Below, in pieces: positions 1 through 8,120 of a DNA stretch of 41,639 nt. This DNA comes from Bacillota bacterium (GTDB lineage: Bacteria > Bacillota > Sulfobacillia > RBS10-35 > JAJYVN01). Where the stretch lies: NCBI GenBank assembly GCA_021806565.1, contig JAJZXK010000020.1:1-41639 (forward strand), read 5' to 3'. The notes under the pieces are model-generated. The model searched no databases. It was not told the origin of the DNA and saw only the letters and a list, made by a program, of their open reading frames with translations. The translations under genes and the position numbers were made by a program. How positions within the stretch are numbered: position 1 is the first letter of the stretch; the number at the start of each line of letters is the position of its first letter.

Positions 1-180
1 AAAATGTCCCGGTCGGTGCTACGCGGCATCCGGGTCGACTCCACAGAGGAATTCTCCGCCCGCATCCGCCAGTACTGGGACTCACTCAACGCACAGCCAG
101 TCGTCTTCCGCTGGAAGTACGGCATCGACGACTTGGAGCAGTTGACGGCTCCCGAGCACGCGAATAGTGCCGAGACTTAG
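1..180 (+). CDS. IS630-family transposase, C-terminal end (cut by window edge)
   Basis: An open frame enters from the left edge and stops at a TAG at 178-180; the only in-window ATG (position 4) is probably internal. The last ~58 residues have the layout of the C-terminus of IS630-type DDE transposases: a short VLRGIRV stretch, an amphipathic helix (EEFSARIRQYWDSLN) and the motif NAQPVVFRWKYG, which corresponds to the family's N-x-(D/Q)P-x-x-F-x-W-(T/K) tail. The catalytic DDE residues would lie outside the window. The stop is only 11 bases from the stop of the oppositely oriented polysaccharide gene at 192, so the right terminal inverted repeat of the insertion sequence probably overlaps or touches the end of that gene. 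The family call rests on recalled pattern similarity. Confidence 0.7.
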   Translation, partial: KMSRSVLRGIRVDSTEEFSARIRQYWDSLNAQPVVFRWKYGIDDLEQLTAPEHANSAET

Positions 181-191
181 GGAACTCTCTA

Positions 192-1577
192 CTAGCCAAG
201 GAGCGATCCAGCCAGTAGCCAAACGAGAGCGGACACGAAATAGTATCCACCATTCAACCATTGACCACTCGTCAACAACAGGATCGATGGAAGCACATAG
301 GCCGCCACTGACGATAGCTTCGATTGCGTCAGCGAGCGGTACGCAAGAATCATCACCGTCCAAAGGTAGGCCAGTCCACCGAAGACCCCTCCTGCAATAA
401 AGAAGTTTGAATAGTCGGCCTCCATACTCATGGAGCCACTGCCAAAACGCCCTCCCGCCGCGGTAATCACACCTAGTCCATCGCCCAAAGGATGGCGGAA
501 TCCGAACATGACGCCATATTTTATCATATCGATATGAATGGTCAACGTCGATGTCTTCGCGCTGAATGGAGCGGAGAGCGCACTCATCTGGTGGCTGAAC
601 ATCTGCCCCGCCTTACTCGACGCACCCAGACCTCCCGCGGCGAAATGGTGCCCGTGCACCGCGACCAGATAGATCACCACGGTCCCGACGGCGGCCGCAA
701 GAAGGCGCATGTAACGCTGCGATTCGACGCGATAGGCCCAGAGAATGCCGACGCCAGCCGCCGTATACACCATGCCGGTTCGAGACCCGTCCAGAAAGCC
801 CGCCGCCCAGAAGCCAACCCCCAGCGCCCCATACAACACCGCCGCCACACCACGCAGGCGAAAGGCGAGGCCGAAGCTCACCAGGGCTGCGATCAACAGG
901 AACGTCTCATACTCAGCGGATGAGGCGAACGTACCGAAAGGTCGAACGAATCCGCCCACATGCAGAGCGGTATAGCCCGCCAGATGCACCCACGCCTTGT
1001 CCCACGGCAGGAAACCGACATTGAACTGATACATGCCGTAGGACCCGATAATGATCCCGAGGAACGGGATCGCCCGCACGATCAGGTCGATCGTCTTGGC
1101 GTCGACCGTCCGACCCACGAAGAACCACAGCAACGGGACGACGATAAACATCGCCCCGATGAGGTTGGCCCGCAACCCAGCCCCCATCGGACTGACGGCC
1201 TGGACGCAGGCCACCGCGAGCACCACGACCATCCAGCGGGTGATGTCGTTCCACGGCTTCCGAAACACCGGGTGCAACAGACAGTAGATGCCGACGACCG
1301 CCGGAACAAACAGCAAAATTGGATCGTTCGGCGACCAGCCGGCTGCGGGGATGAGCATGCGCCGCACCATTTCCTGAAACGGCAGCCATGCGACCAAGAA
1401 GAGCACCGTGGCGCGCGGCCAGAGAAACACGGCCAACCCCGCCACCACGGTCAGGATCAGCGCGATGATCACGCGGGCATCCCCGTGGATAAGGAGAAAG
1501 GCGGAAACTCCACCCACCAGTATCGCCATGGCAGAGGCCAACCAGCGGTGGCGCACCAGCACCGAATCAAGTCCCAC
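192..1577 (-). CDS. O-antigen ligase/polymerase-like membrane protein (Wzy_C type)
   Basis: About 461 residues, almost entirely hydrophobic helices: a multi-pass membrane protein. A central loop followed by GSRTG-x-x-Y-x-x-A-x-G is the typical Wzy_C signature of O-antigen ligases and polysaccharide polymerases, which join lipid-linked repeat units on the outer face of the cytoplasmic membrane. The start chosen is the GTG at 1577-1575, preceded at 8 bases by GGGGAGG. Longer frames would run deep into the upstream glycosyltransferase, whose stop lies at 1567-1569, so the two genes overlap by 11 bases and are translationally coupled. It is the last gene of the leftward polysaccharide operon. The protein ends soon after its final helix, and its 3' end lies against an IS630 transposase end, so the native C-terminus may have been altered. 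A second Wzy-type protein is encoded at 11315-13666; which one polymerises and which ligates cannot be told. Confidence 0.8.
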   Translation of the reverse strand: MGLDSVLVRHRWLASAMAILVGGVSAFLLIHGDARVIIALILTVVAGLAVFLWPRATVLFLVAWLPFQEMVRRMLIPAAGWSPNDPILLFVPAVVGIYCLLHPVFRKPWNDITRWMVVVLAVACVQAVSPMGAGLRANLIGAMFIVVPLLWFFVGRTVDAKTIDLIVRAIPFLGIIIGSYGMYQFNVGFLPWDKAWVHLAGYTALHVGGFVRPFGTFASSAEYETFLLIAALVSFGLAFRLRGVAAVLYGALGVGFWAAGFLDGSRTGMVYTAAGVGILWAYRVESQRYMRLLAAAVGTVVIYLVAVHGHHFAAGGLGASSKAGQMFSHQMSALSAPFSAKTSTLTIHIDMIKYGVMFGFRHPLGDGLGVITAAGGRFGSGSMSMEADYSNFFIAGGVFGGLAYLWTVMILAYRSLTQSKLSSVAAYVLPSILLLTSGQWLNGGYYFVSALVWLLAGSLLG

Positions 1578-2802
1578 CGTCGCAACCTCCCCGCGCAACC
1601 AAACCCACCGCAACGCGACAGGGCGGGTCGCATCGCTGCTCCGCCTGCATCGCCGCATGAAAGGCGGCGTCCAATTGCGCCGCAACCCGAGCAACCGTAT
1701 AGCGCTGGGCTCGCCGTCTGCGCTCGACCGCGAGGATCGCCCGCCGATCACTGCGGATCTCATCCCGTACCCGGACCAGTGCTTGCGCCAAAGCGTCCGC
1801 ATCCCCCTGAGGCACGCACACACCTCCGAGGTCCCGCAGCAGTCGAGGGATCCAACCCACGTCCGTACCGATCAGCGCACAACCGTGAAGGGCCGCCTCC
1901 ACAAGTACGCGGCCAAACTGCTCCCGTGAGCGAGCCGTCTCGACCGATGGCAAGACCAGCACATCCATCGCTGCAAAGACCGATGCCATGTCACCATGCG
2001 GCACACGGCCCAGCAAGTGCAGGTCGGGCATGGCCCCCGATCCAGCGTCGGACCAGGCCCGACCGCGGACGCGCAGCATCTCCTCCAGCGGCCCCACCCC
2101 CGCGACCAGGAGGGTGAGTTCCGCCAACTTCGTGCGCTCGCACGCGGCAACAAGGGTGTCCAAACCCTTTTGCGCCACCAACCGCCCAGCGAAACCGACG
2201 ACAAAGCGATCCGCACCGCCGGCCCGACCGCAGATCACCAGGCGCCGGTCGTCGGAAACCTCCTGCGGTCGCACCCACAGGGGCACCTCCTGGATTGGGC
2301 AGGTGCATCCCTTGCGCCGCAGGACTTCCGCCACCTCCGCAGTGATGGGGAGCGCACCCGAAGCGTGTCGCAACATCCAGCGTTCCCGTGCCGCAAACGG
2401 CCATGGGTAACGCCGCTCGATGTTCTGGGCAGAGTAGAACACAAAGGGCCACTGCATCCCGACGGCCAGACGACCGACCTGATAGGCCGCCCAGCTGTAT
2501 GGCTCCTCCTCCACATAGACGACATCCGGTGTCGCCGCGCGTAGGGCCTGCCGTAACGACCGCGCCGGGTAATGGTGCAGGGGGATGCTGCCGGAAAGCC
2601 GCACGGGAAGCGGCTGAAGCGTGCCGCGCAGGCCACTGAGCCGGACCGGCGTCAATGGCCCCCACTCCGAGTGCCACTTCGCCGGTGTGACGATGGTGAC
2701 GTTCCAGCCAAGCCGTTCCAGTTCGAGGTACGGGGCCTGGTTTTCATCCACGACCGCAGGGTGGCTCACCACCGTCAATCGGCCCCTGCCACCGCCCGAC
2801 AT
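1567..2802 (-). CDS. GT4-family glycosyltransferase
   Basis: About 411 residues with a two-Rossmann GT-B layout. The N-terminal half carries LTVVSHP near the start and DVVYVEEEPYSW. The C-terminal half has the GT4 donor-binding pattern: VVGFAGRLVAQKGLDTLV, then LLVAGVGPLEEML, HLLGRVPHGDM, and DVLVLPS followed by an EQFGRVLVEA segment, the E-x7-E region that contacts the nucleotide sugar. It probably adds one sugar to the undecaprenyl-linked repeat unit on the cytoplasmic face. The start chosen is the ATG at 2802, preceded by AAGGGG; a longer frame would overlap the upstream dehydrogenase heavily. Its 3' end overlaps the next gene by 11 bases. Sugar specificity cannot be read from the sequence. 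Confidence 0.85.
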   Translation of the reverse strand: MSGGGRGRLTVVSHPAVVDENQAPYLELERLGWNVTIVTPAKWHSEWGPLTPVRLSGLRGTLQPLPVRLSGSIPLHHYPARSLRQALRAATPDVVYVEEEPYSWAAYQVGRLAVGMQWPFVFYSAQNIERRYPWPFAARERWMLRHASGALPITAEVAEVLRRKGCTCPIQEVPLWVRPQEVSDDRRLVICGRAGGADRFVVGFAGRLVAQKGLDTLVAACERTKLAELTLLVAGVGPLEEMLRVRGRAWSDAGSGAMPDLHLLGRVPHGDMASVFAAMDVLVLPSVETARSREQFGRVLVEAALHGCALIGTDVGWIPRLLRDLGGVCVPQGDADALAQALVRVRDEIRSDRRAILAVERRRRAQRYTVARVAAQLDAAFHAAMQAEQRCDPPCRVAVGLVARGGCDGGT

Positions 2803-2836
2803 CCACCACACGCCCCTTCGATGGCAAGCGACGATC

Positions 2837-4135
2837 CTACACACCCACGCCAAGGGGCTGAGTGGTCGCCTGACTCCGGCCCATCCCCTGGTAGTCCGCC
2901 CCTGCCCGGACCCATTCCCGTTCACAGAGGGCGTTGCGCCCGTCCACCACCAGAGGGTGCATGCCGTTCATGCGCGCCACGGCGGTGACCGGGTCCACCG
3001 TCCGATACTCCGGCCATTCCGTCGCCAGCACGACGGCATCGGCCCCGTTGAGCGCGGGGATCGCCCCGTCCGCCCACGTCACGTGTGGCGGCAGTCCTCC
3101 CGGCGCGCAGACCACGGGATCGTGGACCACCACCCGCGCCCCCCGCTCCAGCAGGAGTTCCGCCACCCGCACCGCCTGACTCTCCCGCACATCGTCGGTA
3201 CCGGGCTTGAAGGCCACGCCCCAGATCGCCACCCGCCGGTCACGCAAAGAGCCCAGGCGGGTCATCAGGCGGTCGACCAACCGCACGGGCTGTTGCAGAT
3301 TAACCTCGATCACCGCCCGCAACAGACGCAACTCACTTCCAACCGCCCGGCTCAACGCCGTCAGTCCCCGCACATCCTTGGGAAAGCACGATCCCCCATA
3401 CCCCAAACCCGCCCGCAGGAAGCTGGGGCCGATGCGCGGATCCATACCCAGGCCCTTGGCCACCACCTCGATATCGGCACCGAAGTGCTCCGCGACAACC
3501 GCCATCTCATTGATGAAGGAAATCCGCATCGCCAAGTGGGCGTTGGCCGCCACCTTGATCAGTTCCGCCGTGGGGATGTCCACCGCCAGACGCGGGCTGG
3601 ACAACCCCGGATAAAGGGCGAAAACCCGCTGGTGGATCCAGGGCTCGTCGGCCCCCACCACGATGCGCGACGGATGCACGCTATCCTGTAGCGCCCGCCC
3701 CTCCTGCAGGAACTCCGGGTGCGCCGCATATCCGTGCCCCGTCGCGGCGAGTTGGACGCCAAGCCGCGTCCCAGTCCCCGGTGGTACCGTGGAGCGCACG
3801 ACGAACACCGCCGGCGGCAGGCCGGCCATCTCGGTCGCCACCCCCTCAACCTGGGACAGGTCGCTGGATCCGTCGGACAGTGAGGGCGTGCCCACGCAGC
3901 AAACGACAAGGTCCGCCGACTCCGCATCGCGCAATGACGCCCGCAGGGCAACCGACGACCCCAGGGCCTTCCAGGCATGTTCGAGGGCTTCCTCGTGAAA
4001 GGGTAGGTGGCCTTCGGCCAGACAGGAGCGCCGATCGTCCCGCTGTTCCACCACCGCCACATCGTGTCCGCCCAACGCAGCGGTGACCGCGCTCGCCACC
4101 CCAACCGGCCCCGCACCCACCACCGCTACGCGCAT
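2837..4135 (-). CDS. ugd: UDP-glucose/GDP-mannose-type 6-dehydrogenase
   Basis: 432 residues, the usual length for UDP-glucose 6-dehydrogenase. It begins with the NAD-binding GAGPVG motif (residues 7-12). Further family motifs follow: RSTVPPGTG (~114-122), HPEFLQEGRALQD (~139-151), a central dimerisation helix with ELIKVAANAHLAMRISFINE (~191-210), and GYGGSCFPKD with the catalytic cysteine at residue 250. The C-terminal UDP-binding domain contains WGVAFKPGTDDVRESQA. The enzyme performs the two-step NAD+-dependent oxidation of a nucleotide hexose to the uronic acid, for example UDP-glucose to UDP-glucuronate, supplying an acidic sugar for the polymer. The ATG start opens directly onto the Rossmann fold. 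It lies 39 bases after the flippase stop and is part of the leftward operon. UDP-glucose as substrate is the most common case but is inferred; UDP-GlcNAc or GDP-mannose enzymes share these motifs. Confidence 0.9.
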   Translation of the reverse strand: MRVAVVGAGPVGVASAVTAALGGHDVAVVEQRDDRRSCLAEGHLPFHEEALEHAWKALGSSVALRASLRDAESADLVVCCVGTPSLSDGSSDLSQVEGVATEMAGLPPAVFVVRSTVPPGTGTRLGVQLAATGHGYAAHPEFLQEGRALQDSVHPSRIVVGADEPWIHQRVFALYPGLSSPRLAVDIPTAELIKVAANAHLAMRISFINEMAVVAEHFGADIEVVAKGLGMDPRIGPSFLRAGLGYGGSCFPKDVRGLTALSRAVGSELRLLRAVIEVNLQQPVRLVDRLMTRLGSLRDRRVAIWGVAFKPGTDDVRESQAVRVAELLLERGARVVVHDPVVCAPGGLPPHVTWADGAIPALNGADAVVLATEWPEYRTVDPVTAVARMNGMHPLVVDGRNALCEREWVRAGADYQGMGRSQATTQPLGVGV

Positions 4136-4173
4136 CCCGTCCAGCCCCCTTCACCGATTCCAGCCCCACTGCG

Positions 4174-5553
4174 CTACGCGCCAGAGGCGATCAAGCCACT
4201 GCGACGCAATAGCCCCATTCCCAGCCGCCGCGCCTCGTCCAAAGCGATACGGGCCACGCTGCGCAGATCGCCCAACGTCGGGGCCACCGCGCGCCAGCCG
4301 TCATCCTCCTGCCGGCTCCAAAGCGCCAGTACCACCAGCAGATCCAAGAGGTACGAGACCGACCCGGCCAAACCCGCGCCCGCGATACCCCAGCGGGGAA
4401 TCCACCACCACAGCAGCACCGCACCGGACGCGGCCCCCACAACCTCGCCCACTGCTGGTATCGCAAAGCGCCGCAGCGCGTAACAGCCCTGATACAGCAC
4501 ACTCAGCGACGCACCGCAGATGCCCGCCGGTGCGAGCGCGACGATGGCCGGCCACGCCCCGACGTACCGCGGCCCATAGACCCAGCGCAACATCGGCCAG
4601 GCTCCGACCAGCAACACGCAACCGGCGGCCGCGAACGCGAATACGCCACGGCGAAAGGCAAGCGAAGTACGGCGGCGGATATCCTCCGGAGTATCTCCCG
4701 CCACCATCGGAAAGAACACCGTTCCAAACGCCCCCGCCACCATGGCCACGACGGTCAGACTCGAGGACGCCACCCCATACCACCCGATCTCCCGCGCCGA
4801 AAGCCAGGCACTGGCGATCATCTGGTCCAGTTGGGCGTTGAACATGCTTGCCAGGCTGATCGCATAAAAGCGAACCCCCATCGCCGTCAACTGCTGCGCG
4901 GTCCGCAGCAGAAGGCGGCGTCCGGTCCGCACCGGCGGCAATCGCGCCCCGATGCGGAAGGCCAGCACCAAAACGGGGGCGGAAGCGAGAAACGAAGTCC
5001 CCCAGGTGACCACGACCTGCGCATACGGGGTGAGCCGCCCGAGCACGGCAAGCACGACCAGCGCCAGGGTGGAGACCAGCGCCCGCGACACGTTCATCCA
5101 GTTCAGCCAGGCGAAGGACTCGTGCACGGAGAGCAAGGCGGTACCCACCAGCACGGTGGTGCTCAAGCTGGAAAGGATGGCCCCAGTGAGCACCCATGGG
5201 CCGAGCCCTGGCCCCAGATGGCGCAGCACCCGGGCGGCAAGCAGGGCGCAGGCCGCAGCCGAAATGCCTCCCCAGGCGACGGACAGCAGGACCGCCATCC
5301 AATAGATGCGTCGCCGCTCGCCCTGCCCGGCTCGCGCATACAGCGTCGTGAACGCGGGGCTGAGCCCGGCGTTACCCAGCATCGCAAAGACACCGGGCCA
5401 GAGCACGATCGCGTTGAAGATCCCCTTGTTGGCGGGCCCCATCACCCGGGCGGCCAGAATCCCCGAGGCAAGGTTGATCGTCAGGACCACAGCATTGACG
5501 CGCAGGACCGCCTGCACCCATGCCACAATGCGTTGCCCTTTGCTTATCGGCAC
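4174..5553 (-). CDS. Wzx-like polysaccharide flippase (MOP/MVF superfamily)
   Basis: About 459 residues of repeated hydrophobic helices with the layout of oligosaccharide flippases: an early helix containing LTINLASGILAARVMGPANKG, where the R-x-(L/M)GP loop is typical of the family, a mid-protein ARLPPVRTGRRLLLRTAQQL amphipathic loop, and MFNAQLDQMIASAWLSAREIGWYGVA, the second-half hallmark with an LD-x-x-(I/L) motif. It would flip the undecaprenyl-diphosphate-linked repeat unit outward. The start chosen is the GTG at 5553, which has GGGGATGGGG at ~8 bases. An in-frame GTG at 5637 would add 28 polar residues but has no visible ribosome-binding site. It lies between the GT4 gene at 5656-6819 and the dehydrogenase gene in a tightly packed operon. 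Confidence 0.85.
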   Translation of the reverse strand: MPISKGQRIVAWVQAVLRVNAVVLTINLASGILAARVMGPANKGIFNAIVLWPGVFAMLGNAGLSPAFTTLYARAGQGERRRIYWMAVLLSVAWGGISAAACALLAARVLRHLGPGLGPWVLTGAILSSLSTTVLVGTALLSVHESFAWLNWMNVSRALVSTLALVVLAVLGRLTPYAQVVVTWGTSFLASAPVLVLAFRIGARLPPVRTGRRLLLRTAQQLTAMGVRFYAISLASMFNAQLDQMIASAWLSAREIGWYGVASSSLTVVAMVAGAFGTVFFPMVAGDTPEDIRRRTSLAFRRGVFAFAAAGCVLLVGAWPMLRWVYGPRYVGAWPAIVALAPAGICGASLSVLYQGCYALRRFAIPAVGEVVGAASGAVLLWWWIPRWGIAGAGLAGSVSYLLDLLVVLALWSRQEDDGWRAVAPTLGDLRSVARIALDEARRLGMGLLRRSGLIASGA

Positions 5554-5655
5554 GGCGTGGGCCCCATCCCCTGGACCCGCCACCGACCCACCGGCGCGCA
5601 CCGCCCGGCGTCCATCATGGTCGCCCCCCACCCACACTGCGCAACCGCGACGGTG

Positions 5656-6819
5656 CTACGCAAACTGAAACCGCGCGTCCAGGGCTCGCTCCCCGCCGGC
5701 CTCCTGCCACTGGCGCAGGTTCCGGGTCATCCCGAGGCGGAAAGCCCGGACGGAAAAACGCTCCGCGTGCGTGCGGATCGCCCCCCGATCCCACGCCGCG
5801 GCTCGAATCTCGCGCAGCCCCGCGGCGAACGCCTCAGGGCTGCCTCCAGACGTCAGTACCCCCGTGAGGCCGGGGCGCTGGGAGTCGAGCGCCCCTCCGG
5901 CCGCCTGCGCCAGGACCGGGGTGCCGGCGGCGTTCGCCTCCACAGACACCATGCCGAAATCCTCCACGCCCGGCATGACCAAGGCGTGCGCCTCCCCGAG
6001 AATGCGCCGCTTCTCCGCCTCGGACACCCGCCCGGCGAACGACACCCGCGGCCCCGCCATGGCACGCAAGCGCGGCAGGTCCGGCCCGTCTCCGACGATC
6101 ACAAGGCGCTCGCCCGCCATGGCGGCCGCGGCGATCGCCAGGTCGATGCGCTTGTATGGGATCAGACGGGAGAGCACACAGAAGTAGCGACGGGGACGGA
6201 AGGATACGGGGATTCCCTCCACATCGACTGGGGGTGGCAACACCGCAGCCGCTCGGCCCCACCGCCGACCGATCCGCTCGGCCACCACGCGGGAGTTGGC
6301 GAGCAACATCCCTGGTCGGCGACCCGCGCCGCGATCCCACGCCTGCAGCGATGGCACGGCCATCCGACCCACAGCCTTGACGACGCCCGGCCACGGTACG
6401 TCGCGCATGTAATCGGCATAGTCCCACGCAAAGCGCATGGTGTTGTGGATGTATGCCACGTGGCTGCGGCCCGGGATGCGTGCCCCGTGCGCGAATGCAC
6501 TGGACGAACTGAGCACGAGATCGAAACCCTCGACCCGCAGCGATTCGGCCGCCTTGGGCAGAAGGGGTAGGTAGCGTTTGAAGGCGCACAGGTCCGGCAT
6601 CCCGGGCCAGTGCTGCAGAAAGGAGGTTCGGAATTCGGCACCGGCCATCTCCGGCGGGAGAACGTTGCGATTCACCGCGATGGTATAGATCGGCGCCTCG
6701 GGGAACATGCGGTGAAAGACCGCGGCGACGCGTTCCGCCCCACCCCACTGGGTGAAGGAATCGTGCACCAACGCGACCCTGGCATCCGGGACCGACCGTG
6801 GCTGCACCATGGCACTCAT
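5656..6819 (-). CDS. GT4-family glycosyltransferase (mannosyltransferase-like)
   Basis: About 387 residues. The N-terminal domain begins VALVHDSFTQWGGAERV, the acceptor-side signature of a GT4 subgroup often annotated as mannosyltransferases. The middle has HVAYIHNTMRFAWDY. The C-terminal domain has YFCVLSRLIPYKRIDLAI, LVIVGDGPD and VEDFGMVSVEANAAGTPV, the E-x7-E donor site. It probably works on the cytoplasmic face on the lipid-linked repeat unit. The start is the ATG at 6819, preceded by GAAGGGG at ~9 bases; the frame is open for 60 more codons upstream, but that part is not glycosyltransferase-like. This is the first gene of the five-gene leftward run GT4-flippase-ugd-GT4-Wzy. The 385 bases upstream separate it from the HTH/degenerate-GGDEF gene, so a promoter for the run is expected there. 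Confidence 0.85.
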   Translation of the reverse strand: MSAMVQPRSVPDARVALVHDSFTQWGGAERVAAVFHRMFPEAPIYTIAVNRNVLPPEMAGAEFRTSFLQHWPGMPDLCAFKRYLPLLPKAAESLRVEGFDLVLSSSSAFAHGARIPGRSHVAYIHNTMRFAWDYADYMRDVPWPGVVKAVGRMAVPSLQAWDRGAGRRPGMLLANSRVVAERIGRRWGRAAAVLPPPVDVEGIPVSFRPRRYFCVLSRLIPYKRIDLAIAAAAMAGERLVIVGDGPDLPRLRAMAGPRVSFAGRVSEAEKRRILGEAHALVMPGVEDFGMVSVEANAAGTPVLAQAAGGALDSQRPGLTGVLTSGGSPEAFAAGLREIRAAAWDRGAIRTHAERFSVRAFRLGMTRNLRQWQEAGGERALDARFQFA

Positions 6820-7204
6820 GCGGACCGGCCCCTTCCCCGCCCTGGACCAGTGATCCGAACCGGGGCCCGCAGCCAACCAGGCGAGGGACTCTGAAACGGC
6901 ACTGCCAGCGGCAAAGTCAAGATATCGCGACCCACCCGGAGCCACAGTGCAGCGAGGCGTCTCAGCCTTGGTCCAGCAATCGTCTCGGCTACCACCCAAA
7001 GGAAGCCAGAACGGTCACGCACACGCCCGTGGATACGGCCGTCGTACAGAAACGCATCTAAATTTTCCCGAGAATCTTTCAGATCAGGATGCCACGGTTG
7101 GTCGTTGGGGAAACGGGCGGGTCGTCTGCGAACGCCTGACCATGCGATCCAAGACCCGCTGCGATGGACTTACCCGGAACGACGATGCGCCCGGGGTTGG
7201 CATC
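6820..7204 (-). promoter_or_regulatory. Intergenic region upstream of the glycosyltransferase-flippase operon
   Basis: About 385 bases without a convincing gene lie between the HTH/degenerate-GGDEF gene and the operon that starts at 6819. Part of it (about 7055-7085) is clearly more AT-rich than its surroundings. On the minus strand a TTGACT hexamer occurs at 6915-6920, but no good -10 box follows at the normal distance, so I mark the whole stretch as the probable promoter/leader region rather than a defined promoter. It is the obvious place for a polysaccharide regulator, including the neighbouring HTH protein, to act. Confidence 0.35.
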
Positions 7205-7855
7205 TCAGTCTCCCATTGACAGGCCCGCGGCCCTGCCCAGGCTGCGTTCGGCGCTACGGCAAAGATCGTCGCGGGCCGCCAGCTGGCTGACACGGCGCAA
7301 CAGCGCCTGGGCACCCTCTCCGGGGCGCCAGCGGGCCGCACCGACGGATACCCGCGCGTCCAGACGGCGCAACCTGGTCGCAACCCCGTCGCCGGCCCGA
7401 TCGTCCATGGCGGACATCACGACGAGGTAGCGGTCCGCACCTGAAGGAAACACCGCATCTCCCTGGCGGACGGCCCGCGCAAGCACGAAGGCCAGCGGGT
7501 GGCCCGCGCCCACCGTCGGCGGACCCATCACCAAAAGCACCACCAGAGGCACGCCCATGCGGCTGGCACGCGCCATGTGCCGCGCCAACGCACGCACAAG
7601 CGCCTCCTGACCCATCGAGCGGCTTGACGGCGTGCTCCGATTGGCGACGCGGCGCACCGCTGGGCGCGTTTCCGCCGTGGCCACGGCTGCGGCAGCCTCC
7701 CGCAGCAGCTTCGCGGCGGCCGCCCGCAGGTGGCGACGAACCGATGTCGGACTCAAACCCAGTTGAACCGCCACGTCGTCGGGGGCAGCCCCTTCGGCCA
7801 CAAGTCCCAACACCGAGCGTTCCCGCTCAGTAAGCAGATGGGTCGGGCTGGGCAC
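7205..7855 (-). CDS. LuxR-type HTH protein with degenerate GGDEF domain retaining the I-site
   Basis: 216 residues. Residues ~7-55 form a LuxR/GerE-like helix-turn-helix (LTERERSVLGLVAEG, then VAVQLGLSPTSVRRHLRAA). Residues ~80-200 align with the GGDEF domain of the protein at 18690-19439, for example VSVGAARWRPGEGAQALL against FSAGVAQWRVGEGISALV. Where the paralogue has RAGD-LMVRW-GGDEF, this protein has RQGD-AVFPS-GADRY (residues ~130-143). The RxxD inhibitory c-di-GMP-binding site and its five-residue spacing are kept while the catalytic motif is lost, so it should not be a cyclase. Family knowledge (PelD, PopA) shows that degenerate GGDEF domains can act as c-di-GMP receptors through this site. 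I infer a c-di-GMP-responsive DNA-binding regulator of the surrounding polysaccharide genes. The start is the GTG at 7855; its ribosome-binding site is weak. Confidence 0.7.
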   Translation of the reverse strand: MPSPTHLLTERERSVLGLVAEGAAPDDVAVQLGLSPTSVRRHLRAAAAKLLREAAAAVATAETRPAVRRVANRSTPSSRSMGQEALVRALARHMARASRMGVPLVVLLVMGPPTVGAGHPLAFVLARAVRQGDAVFPSGADRYLVVMSAMDDRAGDGVATRLRRLDARVSVGAARWRPGEGAQALLRRVSQLAARDDLCRSAERSLGRAAGLSMGD

Positions 7856-8104
7856 GCCGCATACCCCGCGATCTTTGCACTCCGTGGACGAAGACCCACA
7901 GGCCGCACACCCACGCCTGCGGCCGCCACATAAGACCCGTCCCTGACATGACGGTACCGCACCCCCCCGCTCGACACAGTGCCGCAGCCGGTGCCATGGT
8001 CGGTCTCAGACTCCACCGCGGTGTGGTGCGCCGCAACGCAGGGGGCAAAAGCACACACGGAGAAGCGTCTTGCGCCGCGCACCCTTTCCGCTGCAGCCAT
8101 CCGG

Positions 8105-8120
8105 TACAATCCTGGGCATG
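8105..8120 (+). promoter_or_regulatory. -10 box TACAAT immediately before the PAP2 start codon (leaderless candidate)
   Basis: TACAAT at 8105-8110 is followed after seven bases by the ATG at 8118-8120. With the usual -10 to +1 distance, transcription would begin at or within one or two bases of the start codon, so the mRNA would be leaderless. No Shine-Dalgarno sequence is visible before this ATG, which agrees. The -35 region is poor: TTTCCG at 8085-8090 is only 14 bases away. Confidence 0.5.

Noticed and set aside
960-2117. Long plus-strand open frame (385 codons) opposite the ligase and GT4 genes
   Set aside because: Rich in His, Arg, Pro and Gln with no hydrophobic core; it is the antisense shadow of two genes that have clear family motifs on the minus strand.
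4831-6570. Plus-strand open frame of 579 codons
   Set aside because: Antisense of the flippase and GT4 genes; arginine/histidine/proline-rich composition, no recognisable domain.
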